Positions 1 to 8,104 of a stretch of 64,000 nucleotides of DNA are shown here, one piece after another. The position numbers were made by a program, and so were the translations under genes. Under the pieces are notes generated by a model, which was not told the origin of the DNA, ran no database searches, and saw only the letters and a program-made list of their open reading frames with translations. Each line of letters begins with the position of its first letter. Within the stretch, counting starts at the first letter, position 1. Origin of the DNA: Pseudomonas azerbaijanoccidentalis (GTDB taxonomy: Bacteria > Pseudomonadota > Gammaproteobacteria > Pseudomonadales > Pseudomonadaceae); assembly GCF_019145495.1 (NCBI RefSeq), contig NZ_JAHSTU010000002.1, positions 744,001 through 808,000 on the forward strand, in the 5' to 3' direction.

Positions 1-171
1 CGGCAGATCAGCCTGAGCCAGCGCCAGGCCTTCTTCGGCGGAACCGGCCGTGCTCACACGGAAACCCCGGCGGGCCATGGCGCGGGCCATGACGCGGGTG
101 AAGGTCGCGTCGTCATCGACCAGCAGCAGATGCGGCAGTTCTTCGCCTTCGACTTGGATTTCGTCACTCAT
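1..171 (-). CDS. roxR: RoxR/RegA-type response regulator, N-terminal part only (cut by window edge)
   Basis: The first 57 codons of a response regulator are visible; the rest lies left of position 1. The start ATG is at 169-171 on the minus strand. The protein opens with a short acidic leader and then the receiver-domain strand LLLVDDDATF, whose aspartates form the Mg2+ acidic pocket; the phospho-acceptor Asp lies outside the window. The reading frame overlaps the end of the upstream sensor kinase gene by 8 nt (ATGAGTGA), which implies translational coupling. In Pseudomonas this partner of RoxS is the RegA/PrrA/ActR-like regulator that controls respiratory oxidases in response to redox state. 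The assignment rests on the partner gene and the N-terminal receiver motif; the DNA-binding domain cannot be seen. Confidence 0.88.
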   Translation of the reverse strand, partial: MSDEIQVEGEELPHLLLVDDDATFTRVMARAMARRGFRVSTAGSAEEGLALAQADLP

Positions 172-1426
172 GTTCGTCTCCTCGGGCGCCAAGGGGCAGG
201 CGCAGCTCGGTGAGCGTGCCGCCTTCCTCATGACTGTAGAGTTTCACTGAGCCGCCAGCGCGTGTCACGCTGGCTTTGCTCAAAAACAGGCCCAGGCCGA
301 AACCTTTGCCCTTGGTGGTAAAAAACGGCTTGCCGATCTGTTCGGCGATAGCCAGCGGCACACCCGCGCCGTGGTCGCGAATGCTGATAGTGAGGTTTTC
401 GGCGTCCCAATCCAGCGTCACTTGCAAGCCTTCAGGGCAGGCATCGGCTGCATTGTTCAGCAAATTCAGCAGCGCCTGGGTGAGGTCCGGCGGGGGCGCC
501 ATGCGCGGCACCGTGCCCTGGCCCAGGCGCTGGAAGCGGTAACTGGCCTCCGGACGCATCAGGTGCCAGCGATTGAGCGCTTCATCGAGCCAATCGGTAA
601 CGTCCTGCATCTCTACCGCCAGACGCCGATTGGCCTCGGCGGCGCGTACCAGTTGCTGCAAGGTCTCTTTGCACAGCTTGACCTGATCCTGCAGCACGCT
701 GAGGTCATCTTGCAACATCGGGTCGTGATGATCCTGGCGCATTTCCTTGAGCAGTACGCTCATGGTCGCCAACGGCGTGCCCAGCTCATGGGCGGCGCCC
801 GCCGCCTGGGTAGCGACAGCCAGCAATTGCTGATCGCGCAGGCCTTCTTCACGACGGATGGCGCGCAGCTCTTCCTGACGGCGCAGTTCTTCGGCCATGC
901 GCGCGGCGAAGAACGTGATCACAGCCGCCGCGAGGGCGAAACTCAACCACATCCCGTACACCTGCAGGTTTTCCTGAGCGATCGGAAAGGTTTGCAGAGG
1001 ATAGAACCGCGCCAGCAGCAAGGTGTACATCGTCAGCGCGATACCCGACAGAATCACCGAGTAACGCCACGGCAATGTCACAGCGGCGATGGTCAGCGGC
1101 ACCAGGTAATAAGAGACGAAGGGGTTCGTCGAGCCACCGGAGAAGTACAGCAAGGCGCTGTGGATAAACAGGTCGCAGGCCAGTTGCACGGCGTATTCGA
1201 GCTCGGTGACCGGCCACGAGGTGCGCAGGCGAATGGCCGTGAAGGCACACAGCAGCATTGAGCAGCCCAGGGTCGCGGCCAGTTGAAACCAGGGCAGCGG
1301 CAACAATTCGAGCCAGTAGGCCAAGCCTACGGAACCGGCTTGGGCGGCCAGCACCAAAGTACGGATGAACGTCAGGCGCCAGAGATTCTGGCGAGTGGCG
1401 GAAGTGATTTGAACGGGGGCGAGCAT
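164..1426 (-). CDS. roxS: Redox-sensing histidine kinase RoxS (RegB/PrrB family)
   Basis: Membrane histidine kinase of 420 aa. The ATG at 1426 was chosen over a longer frame because AGGAGAG precedes it at good spacing. The N-terminal ~175 residues form several membrane segments and hold GGSTNPF (residues 97-103), the RegB-family ubiquinone-binding motif (GGxxNPF). The cytoplasmic part has the H-box AAHELGTPLA with phospho-acceptor His213, then Cys252 in DQVKLCKETL, which aligns with the redox-active Cys265 of Rhodobacter RegB (about 40 residues after the His in both). N-box (NLLNNAADA), G1 (DHGAGVP) and G2 (GKGFGLGLF) ATP motifs follow. It phosphorylates RoxR according to quinone-pool and thiol redox state. 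The gene ends inside roxR by an 8-nt overlap. Family assignment is secure; the exact signal in this strain is inferred. Confidence 0.93.
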   Translation of the reverse strand: MLAPVQITSATRQNLWRLTFIRTLVLAAQAGSVGLAYWLELLPLPWFQLAATLGCSMLLCAFTAIRLRTSWPVTELEYAVQLACDLFIHSALLYFSGGSTNPFVSYYLVPLTIAAVTLPWRYSVILSGIALTMYTLLLARFYPLQTFPIAQENLQVYGMWLSFALAAAVITFFAARMAEELRRQEELRAIRREEGLRDQQLLAVATQAAGAAHELGTPLATMSVLLKEMRQDHHDPMLQDDLSVLQDQVKLCKETLQQLVRAAEANRRLAVEMQDVTDWLDEALNRWHLMRPEASYRFQRLGQGTVPRMAPPPDLTQALLNLLNNAADACPEGLQVTLDWDAENLTISIRDHGAGVPLAIAEQIGKPFFTTKGKGFGLGLFLSKASVTRAGGSVKLYSHEEGGTLTELRLPLGARGDEHE

Positions 1427-1657
1427 GAGCTCTCCTGATGAGCGCTCCAGGCGGATCACCGGGAGTATAACCAAGCGCGGAGGCTGGCAGGCAAAAGTGC
1501 GGCAAACAGCCACAGCCCACATACATTCCGTGTAGCAGCTACCGCTGGCGATGATCTGTATAGAAGTTGTAACTGTGCGAACCGAGTCAATAAAGCTAGA
1601 GTCTGATGGTTTCACGCAGGCCCGGACTATCCCCTGCGCCTCATTTCAGGAGCTTTC

Positions 1658-2377
1658 ATGCACACATTCCGCCGCAGCGCCGCCCTCCTTGCCCTGAGTA
1701 TTGGCACCGTCGCCAGCCTCCCGGCCTTGGCGACCGACGAGCTTCATTACAATCAGATTTCCCTGCGCGCCGAAGTCAGCCAGGAAGTGGCTCGCGACCT
1801 GATGATCGTGACCCTCTACACCGAAGAACAGAACACCGACCCGGCCAAACTCGCCGCCGATGTCAGCACCACCATGAACAAGGCGCTGGCCCAGGCCAAG
1901 CAGGTCAAGGACATCACCCTGCGCCAGGGCAGCCGCAACAGCTACCCGATCTACGACACCAAGGGCCAGAAGATCACCGGCTGGCGTGAACGCGCCGAGC
2001 TGCGCCTGGAAAGCACTGATTTCGCCGCGCTGTCGAAGCTGACCGGCGAGCTGCTCACCGACCTGAAGATGGGCGGCATGGACTTCGCCATTGCCACGCC
2101 AACGCGCAAGGCCAGTGAAGACACCCTGCTCAAGGAAGCGGTCACCGCCTTCAAGGCACGCGCCCAACTGGCCACCGACGCGCTGGGTGGCAAAGGCTAC
2201 AAAATCGTCAACCTGAACCTCAACAGCAACGGCTACCCGCAACCGTACATGCGCGCACCGATGATGATGAAAGCCGCCAGCATGGATGGCGCGGCTCCGG
2301 TGACACCTGAAGTCGAGGCCGGTACCAGCCAGGTCAGCATGACGGCCGATGGTTCGATTGAAGTGCTGATGCCTTAA
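1658..2377 (+). CDS. SIMPL-domain (DUF541) periplasmic protein
   Basis: Protein of 239 aa with a Sec signal peptide (residues 1 to about 25, ending LPALA) followed by one SIMPL/DUF541 domain, the beta-rich fold related to the E. coli oxidative-stress protein YggE. AGGAGC lies 7 nt before the ATG. The gene is divergent from roxS across a 231-base gap and ends in a strong intrinsic terminator, so it is probably monocistronic. It has no enzymatic motif. It is expected to be a soluble periplasmic or envelope-associated protein; the molecular role of the family is not established. PAO1 also carries a DUF541 gene beside roxSR, as I recall, so the neighbourhood is conserved. A link to redox stress is inference from YggE and from the neighbour. 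Confidence 0.85.
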   Translation: MHTFRRSAALLALSIGTVASLPALATDELHYNQISLRAEVSQEVARDLMIVTLYTEEQNTDPAKLAADVSTTMNKALAQAKQVKDITLRQGSRNSYPIYDTKGQKITGWRERAELRLESTDFAALSKLTGELLTDLKMGGMDFAIATPTRKASEDTLLKEAVTAFKARAQLATDALGGKGYKIVNLNLNSNGYPQPYMRAPMMMKAASMDGAAPVTPEVEAGTSQVSMTADGSIEVLMP

Positions 2378-2394
2378 TCGATATCCCGCAGGCG

Positions 2395-2429
2395 AAAAAA
2401 GGCGATCACCCAGTGATCGCCTTTTTTTT
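2395..2429 (+). terminator. Intrinsic terminator after the SIMPL gene
   Basis: Perfect 9-bp stem GGCGATCAC / GTGATCGCC with a 3-nt loop, followed by eight T residues. An A run on the 5' side makes it potentially bidirectional. It lies 20-50 nt after the stop codon. Confidence 0.9.
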
Positions 2430-2433
2430 CATC

Positions 2434-2528
2434 GTAGGAGCTGCCGCAGGCTGCGATCTCTTGATCTTGATCTATGCTCACAAAACCCTGTGATGGCCCG
2501 AAAGATCGCAGCCTTCGGAAGCGCCTAC
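2434..2528. repeat. REPIN, GTAGGAGCTGCCGCAGGC family
   Basis: Two inverted REP units: GTAGGAGCTGCCGCAGGCTG on the left and its diverged reverse complement (GATCGCAGCCTTCGG...GCGCCTAC) on the right, separated by about 35 bases. The same family recurs at about 14240, 21678, 25724, 28491, 30187 and 40203. Each unit folds into a G+C-rich hairpin. No transposase (RAYT) is in the window. Confidence 0.85.
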
Positions 2529-2889
2529 AGGGGTAGTTGCACTTGGTACAACTCGACCACTACCAGTGCAACGATAACCACTCTCACTAACCCCCACACA
2601 CCCCTTGAGGACGGGGTATAAATAGGTAACACCCCCGCCCCACGCACGGGCAACCGAGCGCGCTAGCGCACCAAAAAAGTGCGCGAATTGCACTGCAAAA
2701 ACGCCGCGCAAACGGTCAAATGCGTCAAATTTTATACATATGCGACATTAAGGTACGTTCGTGCCACCGTTTAAGACCTGTAGACGCTCAAGATCTTGCA
2801 TTGGGTATGCCCCCTGCATAAGTATCCGCAGGCACGACTCACGAGGTCGTCCTCAAAATTAAAAAATGACAACAAATCATGAGGCCACC
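2529..2889 (+). promoter_or_regulatory. Upstream region of the first dipeptide-binding protein; candidate promoter at 2799-2824
   Basis: No convincing gene lies in these 361 bases. Two overlapping promoter readings are possible just before the gene: a sigma-70-like TTGCAT (2797-2802), 17 nt, TAAGTA (about 2820-2825), and a sigma-54-like GG-N10-GC (GG at 2804-2805, GC at 2816-2817, with CTGCA at the -12 side). The start region has GAGG at 2881-2884, 5 nt before the ATG at 2890, which decides the start over an in-frame ATG at 2866. Neither promoter is proven. Confidence 0.35.
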
Positions 2890-4515
2890 ATGCTTAAACA
2901 AGCGGTCATTCCGTTTTTAGTCGGCGCTAGCTTGTTAGCCGCCGCACCGTTCGCTCAAGCTGCGACCAATCTGGTGTTCTGCTCCGAAGGGAGCCCGGCC
3001 GGTTTCGATCCAGGTCAATACACCACCGGAACCGACTTCGACGCCTCTGCAGAAACCATGTTCAACCGCCTGACCCAGTTCGAGCGCGGCGGCACCGCCG
3101 TTATTCCTGGCCTGGCAACCAGCTGGGACGTCTCCGATGACGGCCTGACGTACACCTTCCACCTGCGTGAAGGCGTCAAGTTCCACACCACGCCGTACTT
3201 CAAGCCGACTCGTGAGTTCAACGCCGACGACGTGCTGTTCACCTTTAATCGCATGATTAACAAGGATGACCCGTTCCGCAAAGCGTACCCGACTGAATTC
3301 CCGTACTTCACCGACATGGGGATGGATACCAACATCACCAAGATCGATAAGGTCGACGACAAAACCGTCAAGTTCACCCTGAAAGATGTGGACGCCGCGT
3401 TCATCCAGAACATGGCCATGAGCTTCGCCTCGATCCAGTCCGCCGAGTACGCTGCCCAGCTGCTCAAGGAAGGCAAGGCTGCCGACATCAACCAGAAGCC
3501 GGTTGGCACTGGTCCGTTTGTGTTCAAGAGCTACCAGAAAGACTCCAACATCCGTTACACCGGAAACAAGGATTACTGGAAGCCTGATGACGTGAAGATC
3601 GATAACCTGATCTTCGCCATCACCACCGACCCGTCGGTTCGTATCCAGAAGCTGAAGAAGAACGAATGCCAGGTCACCCTGTTCCCTCGTCCGGCCGACC
3701 TCAAAGCCCTGCGTGAAGACAAAACCCTGAAGCTGCCTGACCAGGCTGGTTTCAACCTCGGTTACATCGCCTACAACGTGATGGACAAGGTCAAGGGCAG
3801 CAACGAGCCAAACCCGCTGGCGCAACTGAAAGTGCGTCAGGCAATGGACATGGCCGTCAACAAGCAGCAGATCATCGACTCCGTGTACCAGGGCGCCGGC
3901 CAACTGGCTGTCAACGCCATGCCACCGACCCAATGGTCCTACGACACCACCATCAAGGATGCACCGTACAACCCTGAGAAAGCCAAAGAGCTGCTCAAGG
4001 AAGCCGGCGTGAAAGAGGGCACCGAAATCGTCCTCTGGGCGATGCCGGTACAGCGTCCTTACAACCCGAACGCCAAGCTGATGGCAGAAATGCTGCAGTC
4101 CGACTGGTCCAAGATCGGCCTCAAGGTCAAGATCCAGAGCTACGAGTGGGGCGAGTACATCAAGCGCTCCAAAGGTGGCGAGAACCAGGCGATGCTGATT
4201 GGCTGGAGCGGTGACAATGGTGATCCGGATAACTGGCTGAACGTGCTGTTCGGCTGCGACTCGCTGGAAGGCAACAACTTCTCCAAGTGGTGCGACAAGA
4301 AGTTTGACGACATCGTCAAACAAGCCAAGCGCACTTCGGATCAAGGCAAACGCACCGAACTCTACAAGCAAGCGCAACACGTCCTCAAAGACGCTGTTCC
4401 AATGACACCTATCGCTCACTCGACGGTGTTCCAACCCATGCGCGCCAATGTGCAGGACTTCAAGATCAGCCCGTTTGGCTTGAACTCCTTCTACGGCGTC
4501 AGCGTCAGCAAATAA
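2890..4515 (+). CDS. dppA: Dipeptide ABC transporter substrate-binding protein (first of three)
   Basis: 541-aa periplasmic solute-binding protein of the SBP_bac_5 (DppA/OppA) family. Signal peptide MLKQAVIPFL to about residue 25 (FAQA), mature part beginning ATNLVFCSEGSPAG. The family core motifs GTGPFVFKSYQKDS and NPNAKLMAEMLQ are clear, and length matches the family. It captures di- or short peptides and delivers them to the DppBCDF core encoded 7 kb downstream. It is very similar to the next gene along most of its length, with many identical blocks, so the two look like a tandem duplication. The start ATG at 2890 has a GAGG ribosome site; the ATG at 2866 does not. Which peptides it prefers cannot be told from sequence; PAO1 also has several such binding proteins for one transporter. 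Confidence 0.93.
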   Translation: MLKQAVIPFLVGASLLAAAPFAQAATNLVFCSEGSPAGFDPGQYTTGTDFDASAETMFNRLTQFERGGTAVIPGLATSWDVSDDGLTYTFHLREGVKFHTTPYFKPTREFNADDVLFTFNRMINKDDPFRKAYPTEFPYFTDMGMDTNITKIDKVDDKTVKFTLKDVDAAFIQNMAMSFASIQSAEYAAQLLKEGKAADINQKPVGTGPFVFKSYQKDSNIRYTGNKDYWKPDDVKIDNLIFAITTDPSVRIQKLKKNECQVTLFPRPADLKALREDKTLKLPDQAGFNLGYIAYNVMDKVKGSNEPNPLAQLKVRQAMDMAVNKQQIIDSVYQGAGQLAVNAMPPTQWSYDTTIKDAPYNPEKAKELLKEAGVKEGTEIVLWAMPVQRPYNPNAKLMAEMLQSDWSKIGLKVKIQSYEWGEYIKRSKGGENQAMLIGWSGDNGDPDNWLNVLFGCDSLEGNNFSKWCDKKFDDIVKQAKRTSDQGKRTELYKQAQHVLKDAVPMTPIAHSTVFQPMRANVQDFKISPFGLNSFYGVSVSK

Positions 4516-4521
4516 GATCGG

Positions 4522-4552
4522 GTAACGGCGACGTTTTTCACGTCGCCGTTAC
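4522..4552 (+). terminator. Perfect 13-bp hairpin between the two binding-protein genes, without a T run
   Basis: GTAACGGCGACGT (4522-4534), a 5-nt TTTTC loop, then ACGTCGCCGTTAC (4540-4552), starting 7 nt after the stop codon. It has no downstream T run, so it may protect the 3' end or only partly terminate. The remaining bases to 4818 hold no gene that I can see; AGAGGGAG precedes the next start. Confidence 0.55.
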
Positions 4553-4818
4553 TTCATCGACCGAGAAAGCAGGAATTCGCCTACATCCCAATCGTCTGCT
4601 AACTACAGCAGTCCGTTAGGACCTGTCGTCTTTTCCTACGAGTCTATAAGGCTCTTCGCATGTACTGCCGAACCCACGGCTTATACCGTCGGGATTCGAC
4701 CAGCTTATGCGTGGGCCATCGGTTTGCTGTACGTCATGGTTTGAGATCAGTGAAGCCCCCCACGTCTACGGACGGGAATCCAGGCTCACTGCCATAACAC
4801 TGAACAAGAGGGAGCGTC

Positions 4819-6420
4819 ATGCGCCATACCTTGGTTTTATCTGCATTGCTGGGCACCGGCCTGTTGGCCGCCACCTCCATGAGCCACGCTGCCAATAACA
4901 GCCTGGTGTTCTGCTCCGAGGGCAGCCCCGCCGGTTTCGATACGGCGCAGTACACGACGGCGACTGACAACGACGCCGCCGAGCCGCTGTACAACCGTCT
5001 GGCAGAGTTTGAAAAAGGCTCGACCAACGTCGTGCCGGGTCTGGCCACGAGCTGGGATATTTCCGAGGACGGCCTCAAGTACACCTTTCACCTGCGTCCC
5101 GGAGTGAAATTCCACACCACCAAATACTTCACCCCGAGCCGCGACTTCAATGCCGATGACGTGCTGTTCACGTTCAACCGCATGCTCGATCCGCAACAGC
5201 CTTTCCGTAAGGCGTACCCGACGGAGTTCCCCTACTTCAACGGCATGAGCCTGAACAAGAACATCGCCAAGGTCGAAAAGACCGGGCCGCTGACCGTGGT
5301 CATGACGCTCAACAGCGTGGACGCCGCGTTCATCCAGAACCTCGCCATGAGCTTCGCCGCCATCCTCTCCGCCGAGTACGCCGACAAGCTGCTGGCCGAA
5401 GGCAAGCCTAGCGATATCAACCAGAAGCCGATCGGCACTGGGCCGTTCGTGTTCAAGAGCTACCAGAAAGACTCGAACATCCGTTACACCGGCAACAAGC
5501 AATACTGGGCGCCGGAGCGGGTCAAACTCGACAATCTGATTTTCGCCATCAACACCGACGCTTCGGTGCGCGTGCAGAAACTCAAGGCCGATGAGTGCCA
5601 GATCACCCTGCACCCGCGCCCGGCCGATGTCACCGCGCTGAAGAACGACCCGAAACTGCAACTGATCGAGAAGCCCGGTTTCAACCTCGGTTACATCGCC
5701 TACAACGTGCGCCACAAGCCGTTCGACCAACTCGAAGTGCGCCAGGCGCTGGACATGGCGGTGAACAAGCAAGGCATTCTCAACGCCGTCTACCAGGGCG
5801 CGGGGCAATTGGCGGTCAACGCTATGCCGCCGACCCAATGGTCCTACGACGACACGATCAAGGACGCCGCCTACAACCCGGAAAAAGCCAAGGAATTGCT
5901 CAAGGCTGCCGGCGTCAAGGAAGGCACCGAGATCACCTTGTGGGCCATGCCCGTTCAGCGTCCGTACAACCCCAACGCCAAGTTGATGGCCGAAATGCTC
6001 CAGGCTGACTGGGCGAAGATCGGCCTCAAGGTCAAGATCGTCAGCTACGAATGGGGCGAGTACATCAAGCGCACCAAGAATGGCGAACATGACGTCAGCC
6101 TGATCGGCTGGACCGGTGACAATGGTGACCCGGACAACTGGCTCGGCACCCTCTACAGCTGCGACGCCATTGGCGGCAACAACTACTCCATGTGGTGTGA
6201 TCCGGCTTACGACAAGCTGATCAAGCAGGCCAAGGTCGTGACCGACCGCGACCAGCGCACCGTGCTCTACAAACAGGCGCAGCAGTACCTCAAACAGCAG
6301 GTGCCGATCACGCCAGTCGCCCACTCGACGGTCAACCAGCCGTTGAGCGCCAAAATCGAAGGGTTCAAGGTCAGCCCATTCGGTCGTAACGTCTTCTCGG
6401 GTGTCAGCATCGAAAAATAA
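4819..6420 (+). CDS. dppA: Dipeptide ABC transporter substrate-binding protein (second of three)
   Basis: 533-aa SBP_bac_5 family protein with a signal peptide (MRHTLVLSALLGTGLLAATS, cleaved near SHA-ANN). The mature N-terminus NSLVFCSEGSPAGFD and the blocks VFKSYQKDSNIRYTGNK and VNAMPPTQWSYD are nearly identical to the preceding binding protein, pointing to a relatively recent duplication; the third copy in this locus is clearly more distant. AGAGGGAG lies 5 nt before the ATG. The two genes are separated by 303 bases with a strong hairpin, so each may have its own transcript level. It is expected to be periplasmic and to feed DppBCDF. Divergence in the binding pocket could give different peptide preferences, which is inference. 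Confidence 0.93.
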   Translation: MRHTLVLSALLGTGLLAATSMSHAANNSLVFCSEGSPAGFDTAQYTTATDNDAAEPLYNRLAEFEKGSTNVVPGLATSWDISEDGLKYTFHLRPGVKFHTTKYFTPSRDFNADDVLFTFNRMLDPQQPFRKAYPTEFPYFNGMSLNKNIAKVEKTGPLTVVMTLNSVDAAFIQNLAMSFAAILSAEYADKLLAEGKPSDINQKPIGTGPFVFKSYQKDSNIRYTGNKQYWAPERVKLDNLIFAINTDASVRVQKLKADECQITLHPRPADVTALKNDPKLQLIEKPGFNLGYIAYNVRHKPFDQLEVRQALDMAVNKQGILNAVYQGAGQLAVNAMPPTQWSYDDTIKDAAYNPEKAKELLKAAGVKEGTEITLWAMPVQRPYNPNAKLMAEMLQADWAKIGLKVKIVSYEWGEYIKRTKNGEHDVSLIGWTGDNGDPDNWLGTLYSCDAIGGNNYSMWCDPAYDKLIKQAKVVTDRDQRTVLYKQAQQYLKQQVPITPVAHSTVNQPLSAKIEGFKVSPFGRNVFSGVSIEK

Positions 6421-6498
6421 AACCGTGTAGCTAAAACGCTGGGGGCGCATTGCGCCCTCACGCAAGCGTATTGCCGTAATTCGCCCATATGGCTGGCA

Positions 6499-6510
6499 GC
6501 AAACGTTTGC
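6499..6510. promoter_or_regulatory. Perfect LacI-type palindrome upstream of opdP
   Basis: GCAAACGTTTGC, a perfect 12-bp palindrome centred on the CG step that is typical of LacI/PurR-family operators, lies 83 nt before the porin start. A separate G+C hairpin (GGGCGCA/TGCGCCC) sits at about 6444-6458. No LacI-family regulator is adjacent; the only one in the window is Cra, whose preferred site differs (TGAAACGTTTCA-like). Confidence 0.45.
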
Positions 6511-6592
6511 GATGCGTGAATGAGTTCCAAACCATAGCCGGATCACCCAAAAAAGACCGGCATAAAAAAAAAGAAAGTAAGGAGCTTTACCC

Positions 6593-8026
6593 ATGAAACT
6601 GAGCAGCACCGCAATATTGGCCTTGGCCATCAGCAGCGTAACCGCCACGGCTTACGCTGAAACCCAGAGCCAGGCGTTCACCCCGGTTACTGTGAAAGAG
6701 AAAGCGGCACAAAGCGAAGCCACTGGCTTTGTCGACGGCCAATCGCTGACCGGGACAACGCGCAACTGGTACGCCAACGAACAGCTGAAACGTGGCGGCA
6801 AGTTCCGTTACAGCAAAGACGGCGCGTTGCCGGAAACGGATCGTCGTATCAACTGGGTACAAGGCACGATCCTCAAGTACAACTCGGGCTTCACCGAAGG
6901 CACTGTCGGCTTCAGCACTGAAGTCGCCGCCTACAACGCCATTGCGCTGGAGCGTGATCGCGAGAACCTGGCCGCCGGCAACGGTGGCGCTCCGAAGACC
7001 GGGGCTTTCTCGGGCAACAACCGTACCCTGACCGAAAAAGGCGGTGACGCCGTAGGTCAGTGGAGCAAACTGGGTCTGGCCAACGTCAAGGCACGTGTTT
7101 CCAACTCCACCCTGACTGCCGGTCGCCAGAGCTACAGCAGCCCGCAAGTCGACACCATCGGCAACCGTGCCCTGCCTTCGAGCTTCCAGGGCGTGAGCTT
7201 GAATGTCGCTGAGCTGGAAAACCTGACCTTCGATTTCGCGACCTTTGACCGCGTGTCCCCGCGTATGGAACAAAGCGAGCAAAAATTCCGTGCCGAGTAC
7301 GCCAACGGCCGTGTAGAAACCGATCACATCTACACCGGTGGCATCACCTACACCCCATTCGCCAGCCTGACCACCAGCCTTTGGGCGACCCAGGCTGAAG
7401 ACATCTGGAACCAATACTACTTCGGCGCCACCCACGTACTGGGTGACAGCCAGGTCCTGAGCCTGACCACCGGCCTGAACTACTACAAAACACAGGAAGA
7501 CGGCAAAGCGCTGATCGGCGACATCGACAACGATACGTACTCCCTGTCGTTCGGCCTGACCCACCAGGCCCACAGCCTGACCTTCTCGTACCAGGAAGTG
7601 AACGGTAACGAGTACTTCGACTACCTGCACGAAACCAACGGCATCTACCTGGCCAACTCCCTGCTGTCGGACTTCAACGGCCCGAACGAGAAATCCTTCC
7701 AGGTGGCCTACGGCCTGAACATGGCCGAGTACGGCGTGCCAGGCCTGAAGTTCAACATCTACCAGGCTCGCGGCTGGGGCATCGACGGTACTCACTACAC
7801 CGGCAACAAAGGTGTGGTCGACAAGGGCTACGACGGTATCCAGACGCAAGACGGTGAACATCATTACGAATACGGTATCGGTGCGACATACGCCGTACAA
7901 AGCGGCCCGCTCAAAGCCACCACTATTCGTGGAACCTACACCGCTCACCGCGCCAGCGATAACCAGTCTGATGGCAGCATCAACGAGTTCCGTCTCGTGA
8001 CCACCATCCCGTTCAATATTCTGTAA
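6593..8026 (+). CDS. opdP: OprD-family outer-membrane porin, dipeptide-specific OpdP
   Basis: 477-aa outer-membrane beta-barrel of the OprD family. Signal peptide MKLSSTAILALAISSVTATA (cleaved near AYA-ETQ), then the family N-terminus with GFVDGQSLTGTTRNWYANEQ, many alternating amphipathic strands, and a terminal strand ending in aromatic/hydrophobic residues (VTTIPFNIL). GTAAGGAG precedes the ATG. In P. aeruginosa the OprD homologue inside the dpp locus is OpdP (OpdD), which admits glycine-glutamate and other dipeptides. The position between binding-protein genes in this locus strongly supports the same role here. Substrate choice is inferred from context, not read from loop residues. Confidence 0.92.
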   Translation: MKLSSTAILALAISSVTATAYAETQSQAFTPVTVKEKAAQSEATGFVDGQSLTGTTRNWYANEQLKRGGKFRYSKDGALPETDRRINWVQGTILKYNSGFTEGTVGFSTEVAAYNAIALERDRENLAAGNGGAPKTGAFSGNNRTLTEKGGDAVGQWSKLGLANVKARVSNSTLTAGRQSYSSPQVDTIGNRALPSSFQGVSLNVAELENLTFDFATFDRVSPRMEQSEQKFRAEYANGRVETDHIYTGGITYTPFASLTTSLWATQAEDIWNQYYFGATHVLGDSQVLSLTTGLNYYKTQEDGKALIGDIDNDTYSLSFGLTHQAHSLTFSYQEVNGNEYFDYLHETNGIYLANSLLSDFNGPNEKSFQVAYGLNMAEYGVPGLKFNIYQARGWGIDGTHYTGNKGVVDKGYDGIQTQDGEHHYEYGIGATYAVQSGPLKATTIRGTYTAHRASDNQSDGSINEFRLVTTIPFNIL

Positions 8027-8104
8027 TGCAGTGGGCCGAACGGTGCGTTCAGTGATGAATTGCCGTTCGGCTTTTGTCCTTTAACCGATTGCAGAGGGTT
8101 CTTG

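Noticed and set aside
2478..2711. 77-codon minus-strand open frame in the region before the first dipeptide-binding gene
   Set aside because: It starts without a ribosome site and ends inside a REPIN; composition is not gene-like.
4837..6648. 603-codon minus-strand open frame opposite the second dipeptide-binding gene
   Set aside because: Shadow caused by G+C bias at third positions; a similar shadow lies opposite the first binding gene (2935-4434).
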